From contig NZ_LR733215.1 of assembly GCF_902506435.1 (NCBI RefSeq), positions 2,519,509-2,583,508 on the forward strand: 64,000 bases of DNA, written 5' to 3'. Under the pieces are notes generated by a model. The model did no database searches. It saw nothing but the letters and a program-made list of their open reading frames with translations, and was not told the DNA's origin. Source of the stretch: Nocardioides sp. AX2bis (lineage in GTDB: Bacteria; Actinomycetota; Actinomycetes; Propionibacteriales; Nocardioidaceae). The position numbers and the translations under genes were made by a program. This document shows positions 55,473 to 64,000 of the stretch, one piece after another (position 1 is the first letter of the stretch; every line of letters begins with the position of its first letter).

Positions 55473-55853
55473 TCAGCTCGTGCGGACCAGCACGAGCAGC
55501 ACCAGCGCAGCCACGACGGCCACCACGACCGCGGTCGAGACCATCCCGAGCAGCAGGTAGAGCCCGAACCGGCGGGTCCGGGGCGCGACGCTCAGCCCGA
55601 TCGGCACCAGGAGCACGAGCAGCACGAACGGGAAGAGGGTCTCGGTCGTGTCGGTGTCGGTCAGGGTGCTGAGCAGGCCGGCGTACAGCCCCGGCACGAC
55701 GATGATCGTCACCAGCCCCGCGAAGAACCCGGCGAGCGCGGTGAACGTGGGGTGGTCGCGGTGCCACCACCGCGGATCGGGTGCGGCGTCGTCGTCCTTC
55801 CCGGCAGCGGTCGGGGTCGACGGCGCCTCGGCGGCGGACGGTGCGTCACTCAT
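55473..55853 (-). CDS. Membrane protein, hypothetical
   Basis: 126 residues from an ATG overlapping the phosphatase stop by four bases. The N-terminal ~30 residues are Ala/Ser/Asp-rich and cytoplasmic. Three hydrophobic segments follow ([57 protein letters not shown]). No family is recognised. Probably co-translated with the histidine phosphatase. Confidence 0.7.
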   Translation of the reverse strand: MSDAPSAAEAPSTPTAAGKDDDAAPDPRWWHRDHPTFTALAGFFAGLVTIIVVPGLYAGLLSTLTDTDTTETLFPFVLLVLLVPIGLSVAPRTRRFGLYLLLGMVSTAVVVAVVAALVLLVLVRTS

Positions 55854-56377
55854 CCGATGATCGTAGGCACCTCGAGGCTCGCGACGAGGTCCGGCATGCC
55901 GAGCACGCGCCAACGATCCAGGTCGGGCTCCCGCCCGGTCAGGGTCGCGACGACCACGGTCCACGCCGTGCCGTGACCGACCAGCACCAGGTCCTCCCCC
56001 GGAGCTGCGGTGAGGAGCCCACGCACCGCCTCGAGCACCCGGTCCCGGCAGTCGTCCAGCGGCTCCCACCCCGGGGCGGCCGGCCGGTCCGACGTCGCGA
56101 ACGCAGGTTCCACGGTGCCCGGGAAGTCGCTGATCCACCCCGCGTCCCGACGGTGCTCGGCGAGGCCCTCGACGACGTCGAGCGGCCCGGGGTGCAGGAG
56201 CGCGGCCGTCGCCCGCGCCTTCGGCTCGGGCGAGGTCGCCCAGCGCGCGCCGGCCGGGAGCCCGTGCGACCAGCCGACCACCTCGTCGTACGCCCCCGCG
56301 GCCAACGGCCAGGTGGACGCCGGTGTGGCCGGGTCGACGGCGGGCCGCCCGTGGCGCACCAGGTGCAGGGCCGTCAT
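55850..56377 (-). CDS. Histidine phosphatase family protein
   Basis: 175 residues from an ATG. The phosphohistidine motif is LHLVRHGRPA at the N-terminus, and the second catalytic histidine is in VLVGHGTAWT. It is a small phosphoglycerate-mutase-like phosphatase of unknown substrate. It starts 13 bases after the cdsA stop, so it probably shares the cdsA transcript. Confidence 0.87.
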   Translation of the reverse strand: MTALHLVRHGRPAVDPATPASTWPLAAGAYDEVVGWSHGLPAGARWATSPEPKARATAALLHPGPLDVVEGLAEHRRDAGWISDFPGTVEPAFATSDRPAAPGWEPLDDCRDRVLEAVRGLLTAAPGEDLVLVGHGTAWTVVVATLTGREPDLDRWRVLGMPDLVASLEVPTIIG

Positions 56378-56390
56378 GCCGGGGGCCGGG

Positions 56391-57326
56391 TCAGAAGACG
56401 GCGTAGTGCAGCAGCAGCCAGATCGGCGCGACCGTGGCCAGGATCGAGTCGAGCCGGTCCATCAGCCCGCCGTGCCCGGGGATCACCTGGCTCATGTCCT
56501 TGATCCCGAGGTCGCGCTTCATCACCGACTCGCACAGGTCACCCAGGGTGGCCATCACGACCGCGATCAGGCCCAGGGCGATGCCGACCCACCAGTCGCC
56601 GTCGAGCAGCAGGACCACCAGCGCGACACCGGCCGCGGCGGTGAACACGAACGACCCGGCGAAGCCCTCCCAGGACTTCTTCGGCGAGATGACCGGGGCC
56701 ATCGGGTGCTTGCCGAACAGCACGCCGGCGACGTAGCCGCCGATGTCGGAGGCGATGGTGACCACGATGAAGACGATGACCCCGGCCACGCCGTCGTCGC
56801 CGAGACCGTTGCCGGTCAGCCCGCCCTCGCGAAGCAGCAGGGCCACGAACGAGCCGAGGAACGGCACGTAGACGACGGTGAAGACGGCTGCGGTGGCGTT
56901 CTGGACGTAGCCGTCGATCCCCCGGCGCAGCAGCCACAGCATCACCACGAGCGCGGTGACGGCCGTCGCGGTGACCAGCGCCTCGGCACCCCAGACGAAG
57001 GCCACCACGACCATGACGCCGCCGCCGAGCATGATCGGCTGCTCGGGGATGTCGATGCCCTTGGCCAGGAGCCCCCGGTGCAGCTCCCACACGGCGACGA
57101 CCACGGCGGCCACCACGACGAGCATGAAGACCGGCTTGACGAAGTACAGCGTGCCGCCGACCAGGCCGAGGAGCAGCACGGCGGAGCCCACGGCCGCGGG
57201 CAGGTTGCGCCCCGCCCGCCCGTGGTCCTTGCGCTGCGCCGGGGTCGGGTAGGGCCGACCGGGCACCTGCCCGCCGGAGGGCGGGCCGGGGCTCGTCGGG
57301 GACGGGGTGTCGGGTGGGGTGCTCAT
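56391..57326 (-). CDS. cdsA: Phosphatidate cytidylyltransferase
   Basis: 311 residues from an ATG. It makes CDP-diacylglycerol from phosphatidate and CTP. The family signature is complete: SVMKRDLGIKDMSQ and, further on, PGHGGLMDRLDS. About eight membrane helices follow a ~40-residue Pro-rich cytoplasmic N-terminus. It lies 25 bases after frr, in the conserved pyrH-frr-cdsA order. Confidence 0.95.
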   Translation of the reverse strand: MSTPPDTPSPTSPGPPSGGQVPGRPYPTPAQRKDHGRAGRNLPAAVGSAVLLLGLVGGTLYFVKPVFMLVVVAAVVVAVWELHRGLLAKGIDIPEQPIMLGGGVMVVVAFVWGAEALVTATAVTALVVMLWLLRRGIDGYVQNATAAVFTVVYVPFLGSFVALLLREGGLTGNGLGDDGVAGVIVFIVVTIASDIGGYVAGVLFGKHPMAPVISPKKSWEGFAGSFVFTAAAGVALVVLLLDGDWWVGIALGLIAVVMATLGDLCESVMKRDLGIKDMSQVIPGHGGLMDRLDSILATVAPIWLLLHYAVF

Positions 57327-57351
57327 CCCGGCGGCGGTCGCGTCGAGGTCC

Positions 57352-57909
57352 TCAGACCTCGATCAGCTCCGACTCCTTGGCCTTGAGCATGTCGTCGATC
57401 GCGTCGGTGTGCTTCTTGGTGACGCCGTCGAGGCGCTTCTCGGCCCCGGTGACGTCGTCCTTGCCGACCTCGCCGTCCTTCTCGAGCTTCTCGAGGTTCT
57501 GCTTGGAGGTGCGGCGCAGGTTGCGCACGGCCACCCGCCCGTCCTCGGCCTTGCCGCGGGCGACCTTGATGTACTCCTTGCGGCGCTCCTCGGTGAGCTC
57601 GGGGAACACGCAGCGGATCATCTTGCCGTCGTCGGCGGGGTTCACGCCGAGGTCGGAGTCGCGGATCGCGCGCTCGATGCCCTTCATCGCGCCCTGGTCG
57701 TAGGGCTGGATCAGGATGACCCGGGCCTCGGGGGCGGTGAAGGAGGCCAGCTGCTGCAGCGGCGTGGGCGAGCCGTAGTAGTCGACGAGGATCTTGCTGA
57801 ACATGCTGGGGTGCGCCCGACCCGCACGGATCGCGGCGAAGTCCTCACGCGTCGCTTCGACCGACTTGGCCATCTTGGCGTCGGCCTCGTTGAGGATGTC
57901 GTTGATCAC
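57352..57909 (-). CDS. frr: Ribosome recycling factor
   Basis: 185 residues from a GTG, the usual length. It splits post-termination ribosomes together with EF-G. The sequence follows the family throughout, e.g. TREDFAAIRAGRAHPSMF, RVILIQPYDQGAMKGIERAI and LTEERRKEYIKVARGKAEDG. It lies 75 bases after pyrH. Confidence 0.97.
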   Translation of the reverse strand: MINDILNEADAKMAKSVEATREDFAAIRAGRAHPSMFSKILVDYYGSPTPLQQLASFTAPEARVILIQPYDQGAMKGIERAIRDSDLGVNPADDGKMIRCVFPELTEERRKEYIKVARGKAEDGRVAVRNLRRTSKQNLEKLEKDGEVGKDDVTGAEKRLDGVTKKHTDAIDDMLKAKESELIEV

Positions 57910-57984
57910 GGGGAGCTCCTGGGGATCGGTGGTGCGAGGACGTACGGGTGCGACCGCCGGAGACTGCCCGCGGTCAGCGGGGCG

Positions 57985-58698
57985 TCAGCCGGGGTGCACC
58001 AACGTCCCGATCTTCTCACCCCGCACCGCCTTGAGGATCGCACCCTCGTCGGCCATGCCGAAGACGATCATCGGCAGCTTGTTCTCGCTGCACAGCGTGA
58101 AGGCCGTCTGGTCCATGATCTGCAGACCTCGGCTGATGGCCTCGTCGTAGGTGAGCTCGTCGAACTTGGTGGCGCTCGGGTCCTTCTTCGGGTCCGCGGA
58201 GTAGATGCCGTCGACGCCGGACTTGTCGTAGAGCACGATGTCGCAGCGGCTCTCGAGCGCGCGCTGGACCGCCACGGTGTCGGTGGAGAAGAACGGCATG
58301 CCCATCCCGGCGCCGAAGATCACCACGCGCCCCTTCTCCATGTGGCGGATGGCGCGGCGGGGGACGTACGGCTCCGCGACCTGGCCCATGGTGATGGCGG
58401 TCTGGACCCGGGTGTCGATGCCCAGCTTCTCCAGGAAGTCCTGGAGGGCCAGGCAGTTCATGACGATCCCGAGCATGCCCATGTAGTCGGCACGCACGCG
58501 GTCCATGCCGCGCTGCTGGAGCTCGGCGCCGCGGAAGAAGTTCCCGCCGCCGGTCACCACCGCGACCTGGGTCCCGGTCTGCACGACCTCGGCGATCTCC
58601 TGAGCGATCCGCTGGACGACGTCGGGGTCGATGCCCACCTTGCCGCCGCCGAAGACCTCGCCGGACAGCTTGAGCAGCACACGGTTGTATCCGGTCAC
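57985..58698 (-). CDS. pyrH: UMP kinase
   Basis: 237 residues from a GTG with an AGGAGGA site; the open frame continues upstream but runs through the hairpin and has no family similarity. It phosphorylates UMP to UDP. Motifs: [38 protein letters not shown] and [15 protein letters not shown]. It is preceded by a strong hairpin after tsf, which may lower pyrH-frr expression relative to rpsB-tsf. Confidence 0.96.
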   Translation of the reverse strand: MTGYNRVLLKLSGEVFGGGKVGIDPDVVQRIAQEIAEVVQTGTQVAVVTGGGNFFRGAELQQRGMDRVRADYMGMLGIVMNCLALQDFLEKLGIDTRVQTAITMGQVAEPYVPRRAIRHMEKGRVVIFGAGMGMPFFSTDTVAVQRALESRCDIVLYDKSGVDGIYSADPKKDPSATKFDELTYDEAISRGLQIMDQTAFTLCSENKLPMIVFGMADEGAILKAVRGEKIGTLVHPG

Positions 58699-58740
58699 GG
58701 CCGGGTCCTCCTGGGGGTGGAGCGGGCAGGGGCACACGAA

Positions 58741-58784
58741 GAGGCCGGCCCGATGAGTCGTCTCCTCCTCATCGAACCGGCCTC
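58741..58784 (-). terminator. Two-part hairpin between tsf and pyrH
   Basis: Outer arms GAGGCCGG (58741-58748) and CCGGCCTC (58777-58784); inner arms CGATGAG (58751-58757) and CTCATCG (58768-58774). The two stems are separated by a 2-by-2 internal loop. It lies 26 bases after the tsf stop and is a likely terminator or attenuator. Confidence 0.7.
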
Positions 58785-58809
58785 CTGCGTGTTCGGGCAA
58801 CCTAGCCGA

Positions 58810-59622
58810 TCAGGCGCCGACCTCGAAACGGGCGAACCGCTTCACGGTGGTGCCGGAGGCGTCGAGGACGGCCTGCACGCTCTTCTTGTTCTCGGTCACC
58901 GACGGCTGCTCGAGCAGCACGACGTCCTTGAAGAAGCCGTTGAGGCGGCCCTCGGTGATCTTGGCGATCGCCTGCTCGGGCTTGCCCTCCTCGCGGGAGG
59001 TGGCCTCGGCGATCTCGCGCTCCTTGGCCACGACGTCGGCCGGGACCTCGTCGCGGGTCAGGAACTGCGGACGCATCGCGGCGACCTGCATGGCGGCACC
59101 GCGGGCGGCGTCGGCGTCACCCTCGTACTCGACCAGGACGCCCACGGCGGGGGGCAGGTCGGCGGCACGGCGGTGGAGGTAGGTCACGACGGGGCCCTCG
59201 AAGTAGGCCACGCGGCCCAGCTCGATCTTCTCCCCGATGGTGATCGCGAGCTCCTCGACGACCTCCCCGATGGTCTTGCCGTCCAGCGGCACGGCCTTGA
59301 CCGCCTCGACGTCGCCGGCCTGGGCGGACTCGGCGGCCTCGACGATGCGCTGGGCGGTCGCGACGAAGTCCTCGTTCTTGGCCACGAAGTCGGTCTCGCA
59401 CTTGATCTCGACGAGCGCGCCACCGGAGGTGACGACGAGGCCGGCGGAGGCCTCGCGCTCGGCGCCGCGCTTGGCGGCCTTCGCGGCGCCCTTGACGCGG
59501 AGCAGCTCGACGGCCTGGCCGTGGTCGCCCTCGGCCTCCTCGAGCGCCTTCTTGCAGTCCATCATCCCGGCGCCGGTCTGCTCGCGCAGCTTCTTGACGT
59601 CGGCAGCGGTGAAGCTTGCCAT
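58810..59622 (-). CDS. tsf: Translation elongation factor Ts
   Basis: 270 residues from an ATG. EF-Ts exchanges GDP for GTP on EF-Tu. The N-terminal UBA-like region ([20 protein letters not shown]) and the core TDFVAKN motif ([12 protein letters not shown]) are present. It lies about 100 bases after rpsB, with a hairpin between. Confidence 0.97.
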   Translation of the reverse strand: MASFTAADVKKLREQTGAGMMDCKKALEEAEGDHGQAVELLRVKGAAKAAKRGAEREASAGLVVTSGGALVEIKCETDFVAKNEDFVATAQRIVEAAESAQAGDVEAVKAVPLDGKTIGEVVEELAITIGEKIELGRVAYFEGPVVTYLHRRAADLPPAVGVLVEYEGDADAARGAAMQVAAMRPQFLTRDEVPADVVAKEREIAEATSREEGKPEQAIAKITEGRLNGFFKDVVLLEQPSVTENKKSVQAVLDASGTTVKRFARFEVGA

Positions 59623-59662
59623 CAGTTCGTCTCCCTCGACTCTTTACGTGCTACGTGACCGC

Positions 59663-59694
59663 ACCACCCCGCCACGCGGGCGCGGCGGGGTGGT
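59663..59694 (-). terminator. Hairpin between rpsB and tsf
   Basis: ACCACCCCGCC at 59663-59673 and GGCGGGGTGGT at 59684-59694, an 11-bp perfect stem with a 10-nt loop. A probable attenuator that sets the S2 to EF-Ts ratio. Confidence 0.65.
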
Positions 59695-59723
59695 CCGGTC
59701 GTACGGGTTGGTGCGGGTGAGGC

Positions 59724-60734
59724 TCAGGCCTCGGTGGTCGACGCCTCGGCGTCGGCGGGGGCCTCGGCGGCGGGGGCCTCGGTCTCGGCGGGAGCCTCGG
59801 CGGTCTCGCCCTCGGCGGCCGGGGCCGGCGCGGCCGGGGTGGCCTCGGCGGCGGGGGCCGCGGCAGCGGCGGACTCGGCGGCCTCGGAGGAGGCACCCGT
59901 GCCCTCGGCGGCCGGGGTCGTCGCGGCGGCGTCGCCACCGGTCGCGGCCACGGCGGCCTTGTCGGCGTCACCGGCGAGCAGCTCGCGCTCCCACTCGGCC
60001 AGCGGCTCCTCGGTGGTGCCGGTGCCGGCGGAGGCCTTGCCACCGGAGCGGGCCATCAGGCCCTCGGCGACGGCGTCGGCGATCACGCGGGTCAGCAGAC
60101 CGACGGCGCGGATGGCGTCGTCGTTGCCCGGGATCGGGAAGTCGACCTCGTCGGGGTCGCAGTTGGTGTCAAGGATCCCGATGATCGGGATCTTCAGCTT
60201 GCGGCACTCCTCGACGGCGAGGTGCTCCTTCTTGGTGTCGACCACCCAGACCGCGGCGGGGACGCGGGTCATGTCCCGGATCCCGCCCAGGGTCTTGTCG
60301 AGCTTGTCGCGCTCCCGCTTCATCTGCAGGAGCTCCTTCTTGGTGCGGCTGGAGCCGGCCACGTCGTCGAAGTCGACGTCGTCGAGCTCCTTGAGGCGGT
60401 TGATCCGCTGGTGCACCGTCTGGAAGTTGGTGAGCATGCCACCGAGCCAGCGCTGGTTGACGTAGGGCATGCCGACGCGCGTCGCCTGCTCGGCGATGGC
60501 CTCCTGGGCCTGCTTCTTCGTGCCGACGAACATGATCGCGCCGCCGCGGGACACCGTCTCCTTGATGAAGGCGAACGAGGTGTCGATGTAGGACAGCGAC
60601 TGCTGCAGGTCGATGATGTAGATGCCGTTGCGCTCGGTCATGATGAAGCGCTTCATCTTGGGGTTCCAGCGACGGGTCTGGTGCCCGAAGTGGACGCCGC
60701 TCTCGAGGAGCTGGCGCATGGTGACGACTGCCAT
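59724..60734 (-). CDS. rpsB: 30S ribosomal protein S2 with Ala/Glu-rich C-terminal extension
   Basis: 336 residues from an ATG. The S2 core ([20 protein letters not shown], then [10 protein letters not shown] and [11 protein letters not shown]) spans the first ~235 residues. The last ~90 residues are a low-complexity Ala/Glu/Pro/Thr tail absent from E. coli S2 (241 residues). Such tails occur in some actinobacterial S2 proteins. It heads the rpsB-tsf pair. Confidence 0.96.
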   Translation of the reverse strand: MAVVTMRQLLESGVHFGHQTRRWNPKMKRFIMTERNGIYIIDLQQSLSYIDTSFAFIKETVSRGGAIMFVGTKKQAQEAIAEQATRVGMPYVNQRWLGGMLTNFQTVHQRINRLKELDDVDFDDVAGSSRTKKELLQMKRERDKLDKTLGGIRDMTRVPAAVWVVDTKKEHLAVEECRKLKIPIIGILDTNCDPDEVDFPIPGNDDAIRAVGLLTRVIADAVAEGLMARSGGKASAGTGTTEEPLAEWERELLAGDADKAAVAATGGDAAATTPAAEGTGASSEAAESAAAAAPAAEATPAAPAPAAEGETAEAPAETEAPAAEAPADAEASTTEA

Positions 60735-61125
60735 GGTGATGTTCTCCTGTGTGGAGCGCACCCCGTGCGTCCGCCCTTGGCACAGGACGGACCGGGACGT
60801 GCTCCGGTCGTGTTCAGAGTTGATGCGCCCGGCTGGTGCCGGTCGCCCTGACGCCCACGTGCGACCCCACCCGTCCGACGCCTCGCGGCGAGCGGCTGGG
60901 ACCTGGGGACCGACACCCACGGGAGGTCGGGGCTCCGGGGAGCACCGTCGTGGTCGGTGGACGTGCGAATTTCGGTCCGGGGACCGATCCGCTCCAGGGT
61001 AGTCCAGGCCCGCGCACGCGGCCAATCGGCCCGGCCCCGTCCACAGCGGCCCCGTCCGGCGACCTGGTCCACCGGTGGCAGGCGGCAGGACTCCCCCGCT
61101 CCCCCGGGTCCCCTTCGATGAGGCG
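60735..61125. other. 390-bp intergenic region upstream of rpsB, divergent to an M23 peptidase gene
   Basis: No gene is seen. It holds the rpsB promoter candidate and a long rpsB leader (about 250 bases). Near the rpsB start, 60755-60805 can fold: GGAGC and GCTCC at its ends with GTCC and GGAC inside. A second dyad CGGTCC-GG-GGACCG lies at 60973-60986. The leader may carry autoregulatory structure for S2, which is known for S2 in other bacteria; this is not demonstrable here. Confidence 0.5.
60996..61025 (-). promoter_or_regulatory. Candidate rpsB promoter
   Basis: On the minus strand, TTGGCC (61025-61020) and TACCCT (61001-60996) are separated by 18 bases, a fair sigma-70-type -35/-10 pair in a region with no genes. 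It would give a leader of about 255 bases for rpsB. Confidence 0.4.
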
Positions 61126-61716
61126 GTGACCCCGACCCGGTACCGACGCCTCGCCCCGCTGCTGCTCGCCCTGCTGCTGCTCGTGACGTGCCCGCTGCCG
61201 GGGAGCGCGGCGGAGCAGGTGCCGGTCGGCACCTGGCCGCTGCGCCCGCAGCCGGCGGTCGCGCACCTCTTCGCACCGCCGCCCACGCCGTACGCCGCCG
61301 GTCACCGCGGCGTCGACCTCGCCGCCGCCGCGGGCCAGCCCGTGCGCGCCGCCCTGCCCGGCACCGTCACCTTCGCGGGCAGCATCGCGGGGCGCGGCGT
61401 CGTGGTGGTCGACCACGGGGACACCCGCACCACCTACGAGCCCGTCGACGCCTCGGTCCGGTCCGGGGCGGAGGTGGACGCCGGCGATCCGGTGGGCCGG
61501 GTACGCCCGGGCCCGGCCTCCCACTGCTTCCCCGCGACCTGCCTGCACTGGGGCTGGATCGCCGGGCAGACCTACCTGGACCCGCTGCTGCTGGTGGGTG
61601 CCGGGCCGGTGCGGCTGCTGCCCCTCGTCGCGGGGGCGTCGCTGGTGGTGGCCACCGCTCCCCCCGGCTACCGGCCGAACCCGTCAGCGGCGTTCCAGGT
61701 GAGCCTCTCGCCCTGA
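61126..61716 (+). CDS. Secreted M23-family (LytM-like) peptidase
   Basis: 196 residues from a GTG, with a signal peptide ([21 protein letters not shown]). The M23 zinc motif [12 protein letters not shown] supplies His and Asp, and CLHWGW supplies a third ligand region near the C-terminus. Such proteins cut peptidoglycan cross-bridges or activate amidases at the cell wall. This gene divergent to rpsB is common in actinobacteria. Its end overlaps the converging lipoprotein gene by 49 bases. Confidence 0.88.
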   Translation: MTPTRYRRLAPLLLALLLLVTCPLPGSAAEQVPVGTWPLRPQPAVAHLFAPPPTPYAAGHRGVDLAAAAGQPVRAALPGTVTFAGSIAGRGVVVVDHGDTRTTYEPVDASVRSGAEVDAGDPVGRVRPGPASHCFPATCLHWGWIAGQTYLDPLLLVGAGPVRLLPLVAGASLVVATAPPGYRPNPSAAFQVSLSP

Positions 61717-62267
61717 CCGCCTCGCCAGGTGGCGGTGCCGTCCACCGCGGCCAGGTCGGTCCACCCGTCGAAACCCTCGGTGCTGTCGACGTCCCACTCG
61801 GTGAGGTCGCCGTCGCTGGCCAGGGCCAGGGACTGCTGCGGGGGCTCGCCGTCGTAGCAGTACAGACCGAAGTCGGCGACAGCGGCGACGAGACCGTCAC
61901 CGTCGGTGGTCAGGTCGATGCCCTGGCAGGGGTCGGGCTCCGTCGACTCGACCAGGACCTGCGGGCTCGTCCAGGCGTCGTCCTGGGGCGAGTAGTGCTG
62001 CTCGAGCAGACTGCCGCCCCCGGGCGCGTAGCGCAGCAGCACCGCCCGCCCGTCGGGCAGCTCGAGCAGCGCCTCGTAGTCCTCGCGGAAGCGACGGTCG
62101 AAGGACGCCGTGGCGCGGACGTCGTCGTAGACCGAGGTGTCGTCCTGCGCGGGCGGCGACCCCTCGTCGGAGCGCCCTGCGCCGCAGGCGACGAGCGAGG
62201 CGAGCAGGACCGGGACGAGGAGCGGGGCGAGGAGCAGTGCGCCGGCTCCCCGCCTGGTCTCACGCAC
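61668..62267 (-). CDS. Lipoprotein of unknown function
   Basis: 199 residues from a GTG that overlaps the xerC stop by 8 bases. The signal sequence ends in lipobox LVACG (Cys at ~28). The exported domain contains beta-type segments ([40 protein letters not shown]) and two further cysteines. It resembles no family I know. The overlap couples it to xerC, and its 3' end overlaps the M23 gene. Confidence 0.7.
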   Translation of the reverse strand: MRETRRGAGALLLAPLLVPVLLASLVACGAGRSDEGSPPAQDDTSVYDDVRATASFDRRFREDYEALLELPDGRAVLLRYAPGGGSLLEQHYSPQDDAWTSPQVLVESTEPDPCQGIDLTTDGDGLVAAVADFGLYCYDGEPPQQSLALASDGDLTEWDVDSTEGFDGWTDLAAVDGTATWRGGQGERLTWNAADGFGR

Positions 62268-63210
62268 GGGGGTGCGCCTGCTGGTAGGCGCGGCGGAGCC
62301 GCTCGGTCGTCACGTGCGTGTAGCGCTGCGTGGTCGCGAGGGAGGAGTGGCCGAGGATCTCCTGCACCGACCGCAGGTCCGCGCCACCCTCGAGCAGGTG
62401 CGTGGCTGCGGAGTGGCGCAGGCCGTGGGGACCGATGTCCGGCGCCCCGGGCACCGTCGCCGCCTGCCGGTGGACCACGGTCCGCACGGCGCGCTGGTCG
62501 AGCCGACCGCCGCGGGCCCCGAGGAACAGGGCGGCACCCGAGCCCGGCACGGCCAGCACCGGGCGTCCCCTGGCCAGCCAGCCCTGCAGGGCCAGGGAGG
62601 CCGGCCGGCCGTACGGGACCGACCGCTCCTTGCGTCCCTTGCCCAGGACCCGGAGCAGCTCCCGGTCGCGGTCCACGTCGTCGACGTCGAGACCGACCAG
62701 CTCCCCGACCCGGATGCCGGTGGCGTACAGCAGCTCCAGCAGCGCCGCGTCGCGCAGCCCGACCGGGGACGCGACGCCGTCGACGTCGGCGGCGTCCGCC
62801 ACCGCGGAGCGCGCCATCGCCTCCGCCTCGTCGGCACGGAGCACGGCGGGCAGGGTGCGGTGCGGCCGCGGGGACCCCAGGCTCGCGCCGACGTCTCCCG
62901 GTGTACGCCCGGTGCGCGCCAGCCAGGCGGTGAGGACGCGAGCGGCGGTGGCCCGGCGGGCCAAGGTGGACCTGGACCGCCCCTGCGACTGCTGCCGCGC
63001 CAGCCAGCTGCGCAGCGTCCGCAGGTCCAGGTCACCCGGTTGCGTGGCCCCGCGGCGGGCGGCGTGCTCGAGCATCCCCGCGACGTCGGCGAGGTAGGCC
63101 CGCACCGTGTGCGGGGCGAGGTCCCGCTCCGCCACCAGGTGCCGCTCGTAGTCGGCCAGCACGCGCGCGAACGGCTCGGGGAGGTCCTCGTCGGGCCCGG
63201 GCGCACTCAT
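62260..63210 (-). CDS. xerC: Tyrosine recombinase XerC-like
   Basis: 316 residues from an ATG. The N-terminal SAM-like core-binding domain (~1-105) precedes the catalytic domain. Active-site residues: Arg167 (ATGIRVGE), Lys191 (GKGRK), His262 and Arg265 ([12 protein letters not shown]), His288 (LGHSS) and Tyr297 (RYTHV). It resolves chromosome dimers at dif with a partner recombinase. Its place between dprA and rpsB is the standard actinobacterial position for the housekeeping enzyme, not a mobile integrase. Confidence 0.92.
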   Translation of the reverse strand: MSAPGPDEDLPEPFARVLADYERHLVAERDLAPHTVRAYLADVAGMLEHAARRGATQPGDLDLRTLRSWLARQQSQGRSRSTLARRATAARVLTAWLARTGRTPGDVGASLGSPRPHRTLPAVLRADEAEAMARSAVADAADVDGVASPVGLRDAALLELLYATGIRVGELVGLDVDDVDRDRELLRVLGKGRKERSVPYGRPASLALQGWLARGRPVLAVPGSGAALFLGARGGRLDQRAVRTVVHRQAATVPGAPDIGPHGLRHSAATHLLEGGADLRSVQEILGHSSLATTQRYTHVTTERLRRAYQQAHPRA

Positions 63211-63273
63211 CGCGCCATGCTAGGTGGACGGTGACCCGCGGGCCGTGAGGCCGACCGGCGGGCCGCCGGGGTC

Positions 63274-64000
63274 TCACCGCAGGTCGTCCCGCGCCGTGGG
63301 GCTGAGCCGCCATCCCTCCGGGGCGGTCTCGACCAGGCCGGCCGCGGCCAGCCGCCGCAACGCGGACCCGACCTCGAGCACTCCCATGCCGGCCCCGCGT
63401 GCGACCTCGTCGGTGGGCGCCGGCCCGGCAGCCGGGACGCCGTCGAGCACCTGGCGCTCCCGCGCGGTGAGCCGGTCGCGCCGGGTCGGGGCCGCCCTCG
63501 GCTCGGGGACCAGGCACTCCCCTGCTGCCCCCACCAGCTCCAGGACGTCCTCGCCCGAGGTCACCAGGCTGGCCTCGCCGCGGCGCAGCAGCTGGTGCAC
63601 GCCCTGGGACTGGACGCTGGTCACCGGCCCGGGCACCGCCATCACCACCCGCCGGAGCCGCTCCGCCCAGGTCGAGGTGTTCAGGGCCCCGCTGCGCACC
63701 GCCGCCTCGACGACCACCGTGCCCTGGGAGAGCGCCGCGATCAGGCGGTTGCGCGCCAGGAACCGGACCCGGGTCGGGGGGTCGTCGAGCGGCGCCTCCG
63801 AGACGACCGCCCCCTCCGTGGCGATGGCGGCCAGCAGCTGCTGGTGGGCCTTCGGGTAGTCCCGGTCGGCACCGCAGGCCAGGACCGCGACGGTGGGTCC
63901 CTGGCCGACGAACGCGCCCCGGTGGGCGGCCTGGTCGATGCCGAACGCCGCCCCGGAGACCACGACCCGGCCGGCCCGGGCGACCCGCACGGCGACGTCG
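63274..64000 (-). CDS. dprA: DNA-processing protein DprA (5' end outside window)
   Basis: The C-terminal ~240 residues; the frame is open to the window edge. The Rossmann-like core has VVVSGAAFGIDQAAHRGAF, FLARNRLIAALSQGTVVVEA and SGALNTSTWAERLRR. A winged-helix C-terminal domain ends the protein (TARERQVLDGV, then LEVGSALRRLAAAGLVE). DprA loads RecA onto incoming single-stranded DNA in natural transformation. It is followed by xerC on the same strand. Confidence 0.93.
   Translation of the reverse strand, partial: DVAVRVARAGRVVVSGAAFGIDQAAHRGAFVGQGPTVAVLACGADRDYPKAHQQLLAAIATEGAVVSEAPLDDPPTRVRFLARNRLIAALSQGTVVVEAAVRSGALNTSTWAERLRRVVMAVPGPVTSVQSQGVHQLLRRGEASLVTSGEDVLELVGAAGECLVPEPRAAPTRRDRLTARERQVLDGVPAAGPAPTDEVARGAGMGVLEVGSALRRLAAAGLVETAPEGWRLSPTARDDLR

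Noticed and set aside
57307..59658. A 783-codon open frame on the plus strand
   Set aside because: Antisense to frr, pyrH and tsf, all certain genes. It is a GC-codon shadow.
62260..63210. Tyrosine recombinase considered as a phage or island integrase
   Set aside because: It is in the standard dprA-xerC-rpsB position, has housekeeping XerC length, and no tRNA, att site or phage genes are nearby.

Overview
The window is chromosomal DNA from a very GC-rich actinobacterium. Family-level features point to Nocardioidaceae, most likely Nocardioides or a close relative: many GTG starts, short translational overlaps, and the classic actinobacterial order dprA-xerC-M23-rpsB-tsf-pyrH-frr-cdsA-rlmN together with dxr-rseP-ispG-GNAT-proS-rimP-nusA-ylxR-infB-rbfA-truB-ribF. 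The genus is inference; the gene order is read directly. No tRNA, rRNA, CRISPR array or prophage was seen.

Layout. 1-2000: the 3' part of a fructose PTS permease and HPr. 2070-10400 (minus): ribF, truB, rbfA, infB, ylxR, nusA, rimP, a translation and transcription block. infB carries an apparent one-base frameshift. 10490-13610: two small genes (a lipoprotein and a DUF4439 protein), a secreted M43 metalloprotease and an alpha/beta hydrolase. 13620-26530 (mostly minus): proS, DoxX-like and GNAT genes, a C4-dicarboxylate symporter with a divergent DctS/DctR-type two-component system, an SDR, then ispG, rseP and dxr. A DUF559 nuclease-like gene sits inside the ispG-rseP interval, bounded by two near-identical 48-bp palindromic elements. 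26585-44600: accessory metabolism, including GABA aminotransferase, a secreted lipase, a RIO-type kinase, a secreted choice-of-anchor-type protein, gamma-aminobutyraldehyde dehydrogenase with a saccharopine-dehydrogenase-like partner, an NCS1 permease with a cysteine hydrolase, an amidohydrolase divergent from a class III aminotransferase, an FAD/NAD(P)-binding protein and an Asp-rich calcium-binding repeat protein. 44774-50905: a polyamine ABC transporter operon (substrate-binding protein, ATPase, two permeases) ending in an FAD-dependent amine oxidase, with a divergent Lrp/AsnC regulator. 50908-54200: a LOG-family protein, a GT4 glycosyltransferase and a GNAT gene; the last two lie between inverted copies of a three-unit 22-bp repeat. 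54205-64000 (mostly minus): rlmN, a histidine phosphatase, cdsA, frr, pyrH, tsf, rpsB, an M23 peptidase, a lipoprotein, xerC and the 3' part of dprA.

How the genes work together. Transporter, FAD oxidase, class III aminotransferase, aminobutyraldehyde dehydrogenase and GABA aminotransferase form a plausible route from putrescine to GABA and succinate semialdehyde, scattered over about 24 kb. Three of their control regions share a motif close to CAACGAAATCCGTCGT, which suggests one regulon, perhaps under the AsnC-type regulator next to the transporter. The most unusual signals are the two kinds of intergenic repeat that bracket accessory genes inserted into otherwise conserved gene order.
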